Shown: positions 1 to 12,503, counted from the stretch's first letter. The stretch: DNA of 64,000 nt from Patiria miniata (GCF_015706575.1 NW_024037047.1:8064632-8128631), one strand, 5' to 3'. The notes: generated by a model from the letters alone, not told the origin. Translations and numbers: made by a program.

Positions 1-110
1 TTTCACGAAACGTGTACTATCCACCCAGCTGAAACTTCAACAGGTTAGGTTTTGAACATTCTGCTTTGGATTTTGAGTGGGGTTATTATCGGAAACGACC
101 AACATGCACG
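1..110 (+). mobile_element. TTAA element family B, right-end fragment (B0)
   Basis: The fragment carries the family B motif GCTGAAACTTCAACAGGTT and the following 'ATTTTGAGTGG...TTATTA' block. It runs off the window start and is cut short at its right end, where half of an F element abuts. Confidence 0.7.
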
Positions 111-402
111 AAAAGCAAAACAATCCAAACAAAAACATGTGATTTGTGATGCATGTGAATTGTTTTCGTTTTGCTGAAAGAACACTTACCTTTTGTGTGA
201 TCCGTGGGCAGAACTTTAAAACGGTGTTTGTGTTCAAAATTCCGTAACTTGAAAAGTACATGAGTGATTTGAATGATTCTTGTACTAAAAGAAAGCTCAT
301 TGATTGGGCTTCAATATCCTAGATTCTGAAAGTGCTACAGGCAAAACTTCATTCAAAATTGGTCCTGCCATTTGGGTTTCGGTTATTTTTTTACTCACCC
401 TG
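111..402. mobile_element. Family F TA-target foldback, half copy (F1)
   Basis: Only one arm of the hairpin element remains, ending in TTACTCACCCTG followed by TA. The other three copies in this window carry both arms. It abuts the B0 fragment. Confidence 0.7.
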
Positions 403-3258
403 TACATCGCCCCGAAGCAAACATTCCATCGGATTTGATTAATTTCTTACCTCGGTATTTCCTCCGCCATTTCTGTCATGATTTCGGTGAATCCAAATTC
501 ATCAGCACAATTCCAAAATACACGTATCACTCCAGTGACTTTGCAAGGTTAACACACACATTTACGGCACATCATTGGCATTTCATTTTGGGGAAGATCG
601 CTGCAAGATGTTGTCAATGTTTAAAGTTGGCACTTACATGTAGACACAGCTGAAAACAGACGACTACCAAATATTACATGGAAAATGATTGGACAACACT
701 TAGGAACCTAATTTGCATATCTGCCACACTGAGACATTCCAGTTGTAGACCCCAAAAAAGACGAAATTCATCATCCACTGAACAGCTCACAAAATCCAAG
801 ATTTGTTGAAATTTGGCATGCAGGTGCTGTGACTAGGTTCCAAACTCTTCAAATTTCAACCATCAAGTTTTGGTTTGTTAGACCCTACAAACAAATTACA
901 AAATGTATTACAATACATATATTGATAGGGTCACGGCCGGACAATCTTTCCAAAACTACATGTAAATGAAGCCAACTTTAAATAGTCCGTCACAAAAGAT
1001 AAACTGGCAAAATATCAAGAATCACTTGTTCCAAATGTATTCCGCATGTGTCTAGCCCACAATTGAGGTTAATGTCAACCAGAAACTCGGCTAGCTCCAA
1101 AAATACCAAGCGATCAGTCTGGGATCCTATCTCCACAACACACTGTGTGAGGCATTTAATGCTTGATATGAAAAAATACTGTTCGGGCTGCAGACTAAAC
1201 TGGGGTGCCAGAGTACAGAGACCTTTGTTTGAACAACGAGGTGGGATCGTGATATCGCGAGTGCCTATTGTGTACTCCTATCACCGGACCCACATTCAAA
1301 TTCATGTACCGCCAAACCGTACCCTAGAAACAGTCCGACACATCGCGTGCAGCAACGGACGACATTATTGTGCCCGGTGACTAGTCACTAAGCTATGCAC
1401 AATTCATGTGTCACTTTATCACACAATACATCACTCATATCCAGTAACAGGCAAAGCAAAATAAGTTGACAAAATTAATCACGCATACTTTCTGACAATG
1501 CGTCAAAGTATGTGGGCACGCTTTGGGACAATAGGGGAGTCACAGTTAGGGCACTTACATTGTCCTTTTGGAGTGGGGGTAGCATGGGTGTCATTTATTA
1601 TTTTTGGCACAGGGCCGAGAGAGGCTGCTCTAATCATAGAATGCTGTGTAGGAGTAGGCGGGGCAGAATTTGGCAAATCTGTGGGGTTACGAATTCACAG
1701 ACAACAATGGAGAAATGTCGCCATCAATGATCATCAATGTAGTGCGGTCAAACAAATGTTTAATTGTGTTATGGTACATGTCTGTACGTACGCCCTGACA
1801 TAACATTCAGTGGTTTTTTTCATTAATCCTAATGCTTTTCTACATGTATTTGTCATGTTTTTATTATGCTTGTTTATTTCTTCCTATAATATGCAACAGG
1901 TTTTGCACAAATTATTTTGAGTTGAACCCAATGACTTAAAAAAGTTCAAGAAATAACTTTTGATTGTGAAATTTAAATGCACATTTTGTACCATGTACAT
2001 TTTGTTTGATGCTACGCACGTTTCATTCCCTGTAATTTCCAGTACAAAATTCCTATTAATTTCACATAAAAACAAGCTTTGAAAGTTAAAAATTGTTTAA
2101 CACCTTCATTCGTCTTCCAACAAAATTGAATCTTTTTGGCATAATATCAGAACTTACAACCAAACTACAACAAAAACAGCAAATCCAAGACTGAATTTCT
2201 TTCTTAACTTTGTTAATTACATGTAAAAGTCCAGTACTAGTCCGAAAATTTGGGACTTTCTCAATACTGTGTATGAGAGAGCCAAAACTAAAGGTATTGA
2301 AAACATGCAATACAAGAAAATAGACTGGCACCTAAAAACAACCAGTCCAACACCGCTTCAGTACTGAATCAATCAACTGTAAAAACTGTCACCAAAAAAC
2401 GTGTGGCATGAACCGGAAACTAGTCTCTACGTACTACTCATTTCTCCATAGTCAGCCACCAGACTAAAGACAATAAATGAAGAGGTCAGTCTTTTCAAAC
2501 AGTTGGACCATGGACATGTACACGTCACGTGTACCAGTCTAGTCTTTAGCCTCATTTTGAAATCACTTGACTTCCCTCTCATGTGCAAACAATTGAAAAA
2601 AAGTCTCCTTTAAAAATTGAATTGAGTCTGCAAACTTAATTGGTGAAATACTGAGGACCTTTTCTTTGCCCAATGAAATTTTTGGAGAACTTTACTGGCT
2701 GAAGAGTGAGCAAAGTTGGCCTGATTTAGTTTTGCATGTTTCAGAGCACTCCTGGTCCTAGTCTGGCCCAGTACATGCTCTTTGTACATAAGGTAAAAAA
2801 AAAAAACTTAATTTTCTTTAAAAATCAATCCACAATTTGCAACCATTTTTTTTCCAGAAAAAAAAAAATCCTGTGCGCCCCTCGACCCCCAAAACCCTGG
2901 TACGCTACAACAACATGATTGGCAAATGCCAGATCCAGCATTAAAAAAAAAGGCCACTTGGCAGTTTTGATTAAATATTGTCGCCGATCCCTTGAACCAG
3001 AACAAGGCCTCAGCAAGCAAGCACACTGAAATGACAACAACACACCATGCCATCAGATGAAATATACGAAAACCAATCTCGGCTGTTGCCTGGTAACCTG
3101 CATCCAGACCGGTAACCGGGCACCTCTGAGGTCAACTGGAGGGAATGAATAATGAGGGTGTAAAGATCAAAGGGGTACAGCGCACACTGAGCAGTTTGTT
3201 CAAGAAAATGACAAAATTAGAACTATACATTGTAGACTGTACAAACATGAAGACTCTG
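403..3258. other. No gene seen; AT-rich
   Basis: Both strands show only short frames without splice or family support. A-rich tracts occur at 2790-2950. Probably part of intron 3 of the PLEKHA7-like gene. Confidence 0.5.
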
Positions 3259-3325
3259 AAGAGCCATTTTCCAAATCTCGACTTGAATCTCCAACTTTGG
3301 CTCACCTCTGGCTCCAGGAATGACT
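3259..3325 (-). repeat. Dispersed repeat P, copy 1
   Basis: A short module reads on the minus strand as a Glu/Pro/Lys-coding block around GGAGATTCAAGTCGAGATTT. Close copies lie at 4484-4543 and diverged ones at 4617, 34.9-35.3 kb and 53.9 kb. No ends or target duplications are visible. Confidence 0.5.
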
Positions 3326-3419
3326 GTGGTTGTAAAGATCAAAGGGGCAGAGCGCATGTTGCAGTTTGTTTAAGAAAATGCTGAAATTAGAATTACACCA
3401 TATAGTACCGGTATGTTAA

Positions 3420-4460
3420 AGGGAAAATACAACATTTGCAAACATCAAAAAATAAAACTACCAAATCATTTTGAAATACCTTGCTGGACTGTTAGTGAAT
3501 GACAGTGTAAAGCATCCTGTTAAATCATGGCACCTGGTATACTGTCATTTTCAAGAAAAGTGGTTTTTTTGTATCAATTTCTAACGCTGATCGGCCCGAT
3601 CAGCGTTGGAAAAAACTGGCTTTTTATCAAATACTGGCCCCAGTTGACCATCGCACGTGTTTGCAATCGATTACACACCTATGAACGGGTACAAGCCAGC
3701 TAGACTGGTTCCCTGACCTTACAATTCCCCAATGTATTTAAAGGGAATATACATCATTGGCTTTTGCTGTAATTTTCAGAAATGAACTATTTAAGGGGTT
3801 AGTATAATAGATCAATATTGTTACACTGACATGTTTGAAGTTTTGTGTTCGAAAATGCTGGAAAAACCAAGAAAAACAAAACTGTTCAAGTAGTCTGGTT
3901 CCCTGACCCCACTAAATATGAAATGAATCAATTTACATATGCCGGAAAATTGTAAGGTAAGGGTACCAGTCTAGCTGGCCTGCACCCGTTCATGAACATG
4001 TAACCAATAGCAAACAAAATTTGGACTGAATTAATGGTAAATTTGGAGCAGTAGTTGAAAAATAGTAAGGTTTTTCCAACGGTGGTCGGCCGACCACCGC
4101 TGGAAATTTTTACAAAAATACCATTTTCTTGAAAATGACTTCACAGCAGGTGCCATAATTTTACAGGATGCTTAAGACTGTCATTTACCAACATCCTAGT
4201 AAGGTATTTCGTAAACACTTGGTAGTTTTATTTTTCGATGTTTGCAAATGTTGTATATTCCCTTTAAACTGCTCTGTTTCTTCTTAAATGGAGTCAGGGA
4301 ACCAGACTACAGGAAAATGATTGTTTTTCTTGGTTTTTATAGCATTTTCGAACCCAAAACTTCAAAAAAGTCAGTGTAACTATATTTGCTATATATTTCC
4401 AACCCCTCAATTCCATCCATTTCTGAAAATTACAGCAAAAGCAAATGATGTATATTCCCT
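3420..4460 (+). mobile_element. TTAA element family A (A1), split by A2
   Basis: It starts AGGGAAAATACAACATTTGC, ends in the inverted counterpart ATGTATATTCCCT, and is flanked by TTAA at 3416-3419 and 4461-4464. Without the inserted A2 it is about 515 bp, like the other copies. Its core palindrome is CGCTGATCGG/CCGATCAGCG. No coding capacity: a non-autonomous element of a TTAA-targeting superfamily (piggyBac or Kolobok type). Confidence 0.85.
3742..4263 (-). mobile_element. TTAA element family A (A2), nested in A1
   Basis: A 522-bp copy in reverse orientation, flanked by its own TTAA at 3738-3741 and 4264-4267. Removing it and one TTAA restores the A1 middle as seen in A3 and A4. Core palindrome GGTGGTCGG/CCGACCACC. 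Confidence 0.88.
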
Positions 4461-4483
4461 TTAATATGTAAACGTGTATGTTG

Positions 4484-4677
4484 AAAAGCCATTTTCCAAA
4501 TCTCGGCTTCATCTCCAACTTTGGCTCACCTCTACCTCCAGGAATAAAGATCAATGTTTAGAATTCAAAAACCAACAGAGTACAAAATTAGGTTCGACAC
4601 TGCACTGTACATTATGGAATGCCATTTTCAAAGCCACGGCTCCGTCCTCAGCTTCAGCTCCATCCCTGCCTCCAAAA
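4484..4677 (-). repeat. Dispersed repeat P, copies 2 and 3
   Basis: Copy 2 (4484-4543) is nearly identical to the module at 3259, and a diverged copy follows at 4617-4677. Together with 3259 they bracket the A1 element, so A1 may have landed between older P copies. Confidence 0.45.
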
Positions 4678-6281
4678 CATGAAGTCTAGAAGCCTGAATT
4701 ATGTTGAAACAAAATAGAACTATGCTAAATTTTGGTCCTACAGGTATTTTATAGACAAGATGCATGAAAGGACTTCCAGTGAATAGCCATTCTGAAATTG
4801 ATCAGTGAGCAGAAGCACTTGGCCATGGATTTTTTTTACAATGAACCCTTGAGTCACTCATGAAGACCCTTCACAAAATCTCTGTGCCGGATCTACAATC
4901 CCGGCCAAAAATGGTTGGGACATGTGACAACAAGCATACCCTCCACTGATCCCCTACTACCCATCCCCCCCCCCCCCCCCCAGCTCCCTCCAGCCTCGCT
5001 TTGGTTACATTGATTTGAATGCGGAAAAAGTACTATGGTCTATAGTACCGGGAAGGGTTTAAAGACGAGATTGCAGGTACGATATCCTTGACTTGATCGA
5101 ATTTTCTAATTCGTGGCTTCGGAGAATTTTTTTTTGAAAGGGAAATAAAGTCCTTTTGCGAAGGCATTCCAGCCAGATATGGGTGTATTCTTAGAAACGC
5201 TCTGATCCCTATTAACTGCACGATGCGTGACTTATGGCTGAAATCTGGCCCAATGGCAAGTTTGGTCCACAAAAAATAAAAATCGCCGTCAGGACCAGGG
5301 TTGAGAGGCTCTACCTACAATAGTTAGTAGAATAATCCAAAGTCTACAGCTGGCCCGGTGAAGTGTGAACAGTATGCTTTGTCAAGTTTTGTTTGATTCA
5401 AGGCCATTTTCCGCTCACAATGGACCTGATTTCAACACCGAAGATTTCAACAAGGATGCCAGAGAGCTTAAAGATGGTGTGAAAGACCTAATGCTATCAA
5501 TCCTTCTTGACGATGGGCCCTCTCTCGCAAAACCACTTCATTAGCAACTTTGAGGTGTCCAGCTGTCGTCGTAATTGGCAGTTAGTGATGACAGATATGA
5601 CGCAGGGCTGGGAGATTAAAGCTCAGGGGCCTAAAATCACGGAGACCCTAATAAAAAATACTGCTTAGCAATTATGCTGATAAAACAAAGAGTACAGAGT
5701 ACCATGGAACAGCAATATACATGACATGTGACATATTGGCTGGTAACCTGTTTTGCTTAGCATTTTCGAATAATTTAGAGTTCGATTATTCGAAACTGTA
5801 CTTGACCGAATATTCGATTATTTGAACCTTGCCGATCAAGTTTTACACACGCCAACTGCAACTGCCTTCCTCTCTGGTCAAAAGTTGCATACAAAGCGCG
5901 TCGGGTAAAAATTGCATGCAGCGATGGATATTATAGGCCACTGGAGTGTTTTGACAGTTAAAGTACTGTATAACTGTCGAGGGACTTCAACCAGCTAAAA
6001 GAATGGGCCCAATAAATAAGCGTCGACAAAAAAGTTACCGTCGATAAAAATGTGACAATAAAAAAATACAACTTTACGACTAAAATAACATCACAGTCAT
6101 GTGTGCATACGTGTGCACAGTTTTTTTCTTTTTGAATATATTTAAACTGGCAAAAAACTATTGGAATATTTGGTCAGTGATTGAATATTTGAATATTTGG
6201 GACAGCCCTACTGTGCTTGGCAGAATACTGTGCTTAGTGGCTACAGCATGTAATTGACCCAAGCTTGGATTAAACGCATAA
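4678..6281. other. No gene seen; C-tract and AT-rich sequence
   Basis: Holds a poly-C run at 4966-4981 and a minus-strand frame at 5033-5272 with no recognisable domain. 5750-6190 has several short 'GAATATT' stretches but no clear repeat. Confidence 0.4.
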
Positions 6282-6558
6282 TACCTAAGACAGTTTACCC
6301 ATTCCTATTGGTCGAGAACCTATCACATGGCTGGTTTTAAATGATCCATAAAGACCAGCTGGCTGGTCTTAAACACTTTTCCAGTGTTACATGAAATTTG
6401 GACTATTTGAAATCCGGTGCCTTTTACTGGCTTATTGGTTGAACATTCACAATCCTCACATAGGCATGTACCGTATACTACTAGTGAGTCACTGTTGCAT
6501 AGTCCTAAATTCACAATACACCAGCACAGCTGCGTTCTGCGCCACATCGCGCTGTGCA
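6282..6558 (+). repeat. Dispersed repeat I, copy 1
   Basis: Shares about 275 bp with 63526-63800, including CAGTTTA-CCATTCCTATTGG and TGGTCTTAAACACTTT. Type unknown; no ORF. Confidence 0.65.
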
Positions 6559-6560
6559 CA

Positions 6561-6676
6561 GTGTGCTTGGCCAGTTTAAGACTGGTTGGAGTCTGGATGC
6601 TTATAATGACACTTGCCTAGTTAGCATCCAGACTTCAACCGGTATAAACGTAGTGTTTAAAACCGGCCAAGCACAC
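6561..6676. repeat. Inverted repeat (hairpin), 116 bp
   Basis: GTGTGCTTGGCC and AGTCTGGATGCT on the left are mirrored by AGCATCCAGACT and GGCCAAGCACAC on the right. It directly follows repeat I; the second I copy lacks it. Confidence 0.6.
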
Positions 6677-8730
6677 ATTAATTCCCTTATTAACAAGAAA
6701 CGACTTTGGAAATTTTGAACAAGAATCTGTCTACAGAGGCAATGTCTTCCCCGCCGGTATTGAGGAATTTAGTTCGGTCAGAGTCTTTACCGTAATGACG
6801 CGGAGTTGGTCGTTAGAATTCCGCCAGAATTCTTCGCCGAGTGGAAGAGGCTCAAGTGTACAACGTAGCGTTCATGTTCAAGATGTCTCAACATCGTTTG
6901 TTTAGATTTACAACACCGAGCATGTGCAATGTGCCGACTGGTATATTTTTCATCTAAACAGAAGGGGCTTGGAGTCTTGCTGTTGATGTACACGATGTGT
7001 ACTGTATGACATTTCAGAATTCCATCCTTCATGTACAAATGTATGTACATGCCCTAAAACTACAGTATTGCTCTTTCCCTGTGGCAAAACAAGAGAAAAA
7101 TTGCTGCGATACAAAAACAAAATATAAATTGAAATGTTAATGACTATTCTCAGGCAGCTTGTTACAAGTTTTAAATACCCTACTACATTGCAAGTATAAC
7201 TTTTGGTTCGCTATATTCTTTAAAACGCTCTTTTGTTTATTTTCTTAAATTAAAGATGCGTTTCCCCGTGCTATTTTCGAGTTTCATCCCGAAAAATAGA
7301 TTCCTTTTCTAAATTGCTATTTTTCAAGCACTGCAAAAGTTATTCACTTTTGAATGAGACACTGACCGGAAAAATCAACCCATATTTTAGTTATGGAATT
7401 TTTACTTTATAATTTTGAATTATTGCCTGCCAGACAATAATTCCGTTCTCGCAGGGTAGGCTGGTTCCCGCCTCACAATCAGTATTGATAATGTACAGAA
7501 TGGGAGCCAGTCTACCGGTACTCGCAAAGTGGATCTGTTTGCGCCCAAAACAAAAAGGTTTTTTTTCCCAGAGGGTTGCAGACGTCCAAAAAAGAAAAAA
7601 GGAGATTTCTGTGTTTGGAATAAAATGTAAAAGTTGAAAATTTACAAATACCTGTACCGGTAGGAAAAAAAATCTAATTTGTTGAAGAGCACGGGAAATG
7701 CAACTTTAAGCATTTTCAAATTAAAGTTTTCAAATTAACCATAAAAATATGCATCTTATGTTTAATTAATGACATGTAAAGCCCTAACACTCTGCAATCG
7801 TTCAATTTCCTTCAGGAGTTTGTGAAAAATTTGAATGCTGGTTTGAAGAAGGCGATGTAGAAATCCAAGCCACTTTTTCTTTAAACGGGGGTTGATACCT
7901 CTTTGAATTTTAGTCAAACTACACAGAATTATATTGGGTTGATCTGCAGAGTGAATTACAGCGATTTTGGGAAGAATCATCACATGAAAAAATTCTGTTC
8001 GAGTAAGCAAGGAGACGTTTCATCATAAATTGTAGCTCTTACATGTACACTGTACATTGCTTTAAAGTTTCACGCAATTACATGACAAGCAAGAAAATTT
8101 CTTTCAGGATACTGAGTGCCAAAATGAAATTACTTCCCTCTGACGTCATCAAAAAATTCACATTCCTTTCAGCAATTACCGTAGTTACATCTGATCGAGC
8201 CTTTGAAGCGAAAGTTGATCAAAATACTTTGTCAACCGAAGTAGAAGGTAGTGTCGACTCACAGCAGAATAATGTACATTGTATAGATACATCCGTCATG
8301 TACATGTATGGTAGCACATGTATTGTAATTGAAATTGTCAATACATGTAGTATGTGACCTTGCTCATTGTGTTCACATGTATTACATGGGAAAATGTATG
8401 GCCTGTGTACATATATAACTTGGATAATCATTTTAACGTCAGGGTCTAGCTGTAACAAAGCAGCCACCACCGAGGCAGAAGATATGTCAATATTCCTGAC
8501 AATGGCCTGGGAAAAAAATGACCCTGTCTTTGATTCAATTGAATTCTGGTGAGGTCGTCCAGCGTGTGAACTTCAGGTTCTATTATGACCATTCAATGGT
8601 TGGAATGCATTCGTAGTACTGTATTTAAATGTACGGTTGTACAGGTCCCTGCACAGTATATGCACTGTATATTTAATAAAAAAAGAACTGTCCAGCACTT
8701 CATGTGTAGGGCTGTGCATCGGAACCGGGT
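6677..8730. other. No gene seen; AT-rich
   Basis: Short frames on both strands lack family matches. Several 'ACATGTA' stretches occur near 8040-8410. Presumed intronic. Confidence 0.4.
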
Positions 8731-9412
8731 ACCCGAGTACCCGACCGCTGATGTCAGAAACAGGTTCCAGATTACGGGATCGGGTACCGTAACCAACTTT
8801 ACATATTACTTAAAGCTATAGTCCATCATTTGCAGCCATCCGAAAAGTATATGTAACTGTCGTAATTATTGTTGAAAAACAAACTTGGATGAAAGATAGT
8901 AAGGGAACTAAACTCCCTGTGAATTTTTTCTTTCCGGGAAGCTGTCATTTTGAAGTAATCAACGAAAGAAGGCATTTCCAACGGTGATTCTTAAGAAGCA
9001 CCGTAGGAAAATTTAAATTAGTAGTTCGTTTGGTTATTCAGTGCAGTGCGCACAAGTATTGGAACGACGCACACGCGCACGGTTGTTATAATTCGTCGGA
9101 TCAGTGCGCGACGTCACGTATCTGCAATTCAAAACAATTCAAAACATGATTCAGTAACTTTTGATTTGAAATTGAGATCTTAGAATGCTGTTTTTCTCGG
9201 AATGTACAGCTGAAGCTTAGCTGAAACTTCATCAGGTTAGTTGCTCAGTATCCTTCATTAGATTTTGAACTCTTTTGTTGCTTCAAACGAACAAAATGCA
9301 CAAATTACAAATGATGGACTGTAGCTTTAAATTTACTTCTCAGAGAATGAAAAAGAAGGGTTTTGAGTATCATTTGTGGAGAATTTTCAAAACGAAAGCA
9401 AAGCTACATTGG
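8731..9412 (+). repeat. Dispersed repeat J, copy 1, interrupted by C1
   Basis: GGGTACCCGAGTACCCGACC and TCAGAAACAGGTTCCAGATT on the left, and GAATGAAAAAGAAGGGTTTT on the right of C1, match the uninterrupted copy at 15786-15985 on the other strand. Confidence 0.75.
8814..9326 (+). mobile_element. TTAA element family C (C1), inside repeat J
   Basis: A 513-bp element with ends AGCTATAGTCCATCATTTGC and ATGATGGACTGTAGCT, flanked by TTAA at 8810-8813 and 9327-9330. Core palindrome ACGGTGATTCT/AGAAGCACCGT with one mismatch. It shares GAGCTGAAACTTCA-type and TTTTGAAG blocks with family B. No ORF. Confidence 0.85.
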
Positions 9413-9780
9413 ACACATGAAGCCACAATTCCTATACTAAATTGCCACAGGAATCAGCAAGTTCGGGCAGGGGCCAGTAGTCCACCCACTAGTGGTTGAT
9501 TTGTGATGTACATTTTGTACCGGTATCTTACGCCTGCACACTAATCGCATTGCCAAACACCTCCAGTCAAATTCTGGTCAAAATTCAATCACAAAACTAC
9601 TGCGTCCTGGCTCCCTGTTGTGCTTCATGATGCGCGCGGCTATTGGTAACCAGCGATGCAACCGTGCCGGGTGGTCCGGGTCCAAATAGTCAAACTACAG
9701 TAGTCCAACTATCCTTCGTTTTAGAGTGAAGTTAGACAAACTCGGGTTAACTATACTAGTTCACGCCATTAACTTACTCA

Positions 9781-10495
9781 CAGTTGAACACCTTTATAAC
9801 AAGGTCCTTGGGACTCTACGAATTACATGTACCTTGTTGTAACAGGTACAAATGTACCTTGTATTGGTAATGGAAAACAAAGAAAAAATAAAGACTTGGG
9901 ACCTAAAATTGTGCTTGCTATAAGCAGGATCTTGTATTAAAGGGAAAATACAACATTTGCAAACATCAAAAAATAAAACTACCAAGTTGTTACGAAATAC
10001 CTTACTAGGATGTTGGTAAATGACAGTCTAAAGCATCGTGTAAAATTATGACACCTGGTGTGAAGTCATTTTGAAGAAAATGGTATTTTTGTATAAATTT
10101 CCAACGGTGGTCGGCCGACCACTGTTGGAAAAACCTAACTATTTTTCAACTACTGCTCCAACTTTACCCCTTCTTTAGTCCAAATTTTGTTTGCTATTGG
10201 TTACAATGTTCATGAACGGGTGCAGGCCAGCTAGACTGGTTCCCTTACCTTACAGTTTTCCGGCATCTATAAATTGATCCATTTTATCTTTAGTGGAGTC
10301 AATGAACCAGACTACTTGAAAATGTTTGTTTTACTTGGTTTTTCCAGCATTTTCGAACACAAAACTTCAAACATGTCAGTGTAACAATATTTGATCTATG
10401 ATACTAACACTCAAATAGTTCATTTCTGAAAATTACAGAAAAAGCCAATGATGTACATTCCCTTTAACAGTGCTCTTCTTATCAGGATTTGACTG
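9781..10495 (+). mobile_element. pogo-like element (L2), split by A3
   Basis: Ends CAGTTGAACACCTTTATAAC and GGATTTGACTG are inverted and resemble pogo/Tigger termini; TA follows the right end. Without A3 it is about 188 bp, matching the 186-bp copy at 61438. Non-autonomous. Confidence 0.75.
9941..10463 (+). mobile_element. TTAA element family A (A3), inside L2
   Basis: A 523-bp copy flanked by TTAA (9937-9940, 10464-10467). Core palindrome GGTGGTCGG/CCGACCACT. It is the least disturbed family A copy and serves as reference. Confidence 0.88.
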
Positions 10496-11069
10496 TACAT
10501 GTAAGTCACTCTCCAACTATCTGTGAAAATACAGCATTGTCATTTTACACTAGGCAAAGCACTTTCTTTTTTAATGATTTAACACAAAAACAGCCTCAAC
10601 TGTCTGTGAAAAATAGCAACGTCACCTTCTGAATCAGCAAAGCCCTTTCCTATTCAAAGTTTCACCAAAATCCATCAACATTTTGACACATTGCCGTCAG
10701 ACAGACTCAGATTTCTCAACTGTCTTCAAAAACCTCATTCACAGGACTACGACACACACACACAATGACAACCGAGTTCCATTACTCTGGGATTATTTCT
10801 GCCACAGTTCAGTCCACAACTGGGGCACCATCACAGAAATTACCTGGGTAACACAATGCCACAGACTACCGTACATAAAAAAGGCGGGGAAATCACATGA
10901 AATCTGGGGCAGTCAAACGGCCAATGATGCCCGACTCCTATGGCTACAGACGGACTGAATAATTCTGGGTTCAAAAGTTTATACATGAACCCAGTATAGC
11001 GCGTGTCAATAAAAATGTAGCAGTCGATCCATAAAATATTAAAAATAAAAGCACTCTCTTTTTGCAAAA
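10496..11069. other. No gene seen
   Basis: Mixed sequence with a short CA run near 10750. No supported feature. Confidence 0.4.
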
Positions 11070-11324
11070 GGGTCTTTCTATAAATTTGGGGTCCACTTTT
11101 GTTCCTGTCCCGGTTACATCTGACATATATGATTTATGATTTTAATTCACTCCTCAATGCAGTCGTCCCCCAAGAGTGATTACGAATAGCAAACGACCTA
11201 CCCAATAAATAAAACATCATTTGAAGTCATTTTTAATGATACTTGAATGGCAAATTACAAAGTTCCAAGGTAACAGGGACAGGAAAAATGTCACACTTTG
11301 GACCCTAAATTTATAGATTGACCC
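11070..11324 (+). mobile_element. Family D element with long terminal inverted repeats (D1)
   Basis: Starts GGGTCTTTCTATAAATTTGG and ends ATTTATAGATTGACCC; the inverted ends extend about 50 bp to GTTCCTGTCCC / GGGACAGG. A second copy lies at 24053-24295. About 255 bp, no ORF; superfamily unclear. Confidence 0.7.
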
Positions 11325-11369
11325 AACAGGGTCTTTCCACACAAATGGTAACAAAAGTGTGACACTTAA

Positions 11370-11862
11370 AGAGGTTGTGGAATGCTCGAAGACATTTCCG
11401 TCATTTTTTGGGTACATTGTATATGCAGCCTAAGGTGTGATGAAATAAAAACGACTATTGTTTCTGTCATGAAATGAGTACAAAGGGTACTTTTGAGAGC
11501 TATTTTTTAGGTCCTGCTTCGACCCGATCGTGCAATTTGTGTAAAAGTCGTCGTTGCGGGCAGCAAACAAAACACAGTAAATCGTGACGTAATAAACAGG
11601 ACTCGTTTATGCTACTCTGCATCGGGAGTCCTGTTTATTACGTCACAATTTACTGTTATTTGTTTGCTGCCCGCAACGACGACTTTTACACAAATTGCAC
11701 GTTCGGGTCGAAACAGGCATGACAGGACTTGAAAAACAGCTCTCAAAAGTACCTTTTGTACTCATTTTATGACAGAAACAATAGTCGTTTTTATTTCATC
11801 ACACCTTAGGCTACATATACCCGAAAAATGACAGAAATGTCTTCGAGCATTCCACAACCTCT
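11370..11862. mobile_element. Near-perfect foldback element in TTAA (E), 493 bp
   Basis: Two arms of about 235 bp are almost exact reverse complements around a short loop near 11607-11630. Ends are AGAGGTTGTGGAATGCTCGA and its mirror, flanked by TTAA at 11366-11369 and 11863-11866. No ORF. Confidence 0.85.
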
Positions 11863-11997
11863 TTAAAGGGAACCAGGAGTTGATACATGAAGTATTAAAT
11901 CTGTCATGTTTTCCCTCTTTCTACATCCAATATCCTACCGTAGTAAGAAAATTGCCCACCAACAAGTTTGATACATTTCTCAGGTTTCCAGAAATTA

Positions 11998-12222
11998 CAG
12001 AAGAGGAAAGATTCCCATATCTGGCCATCACTTGTCACCCCGTGCACAAACTCCATGAGACTGGTCTGAAAATTTCTAAGTGTTTTCTTAGTAAATTTAT
12101 ACTTCCATATTTTCCCTGCTTAATTTGATTTTTTTAGGGCAAATTATCACTTTCTGATAGCCGATAGGTCACTACAGGGGAAAATTAGTGATGGCTGCAG
12201 ATATGGGAATCTTTCCACAGAG
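11998..12222. repeat. Inverted repeat, arms about 45 bp
   Basis: GGAAAGATTCCCATATCTGG on the left is mirrored by CAGATATGGGAATCTTTCC on the right, followed by matching GCCATCACT / AGTGATGGC. It starts just beyond foldback E and may be a further element whose ends I could not define. Confidence 0.6.
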
Positions 12223-12432
12223 GATAATCAAGATTTAACGTTCACAAAATGGACAGACATTTCATTTTTACATGTACCGGTAAGTGTTGGGAAGCAGTAA
12301 ATGAAATGTATGAATTATCCCAAATTGTGCTCCCAAAAGAGAACAATATCAAATTAGGTTTTGCCCTTCACCGACGTTTAAACACTGTATACTCAGTGTG
12401 TTACCTCCCGAGTGAAAGTTGGAAAAAATCAC

Positions 12433-12503
12433 TCGGGTGGGACTCAAACCCACGACCTCCTGCTTTCTAGTGCAGATGTCTTACCACTCTACCACCGAGC
12501 TAA
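12433..12503 (-). repeat. tRNA-like head of a SINE or tRNA pseudogene
   Basis: On the minus strand it shows an A box TAGCTCGGTGG and B box GGTTTGAGTCC, a perfect T stem (GTGGG/CCCAC) and a CTAGAAA anticodon loop like tRNA-Ser(AGA). The D arm does not pair well and one acceptor pair is broken, so a working tRNA is unlikely. Confidence 0.6.

Noticed and set aside
3084-3130. Possible PLEKHA7-like exon 4, minus strand reading CPVTG
   Set aside because: An acceptor-like CAG exists but the phase needed to complete AAN gives a frame without WW residues and an early stop.
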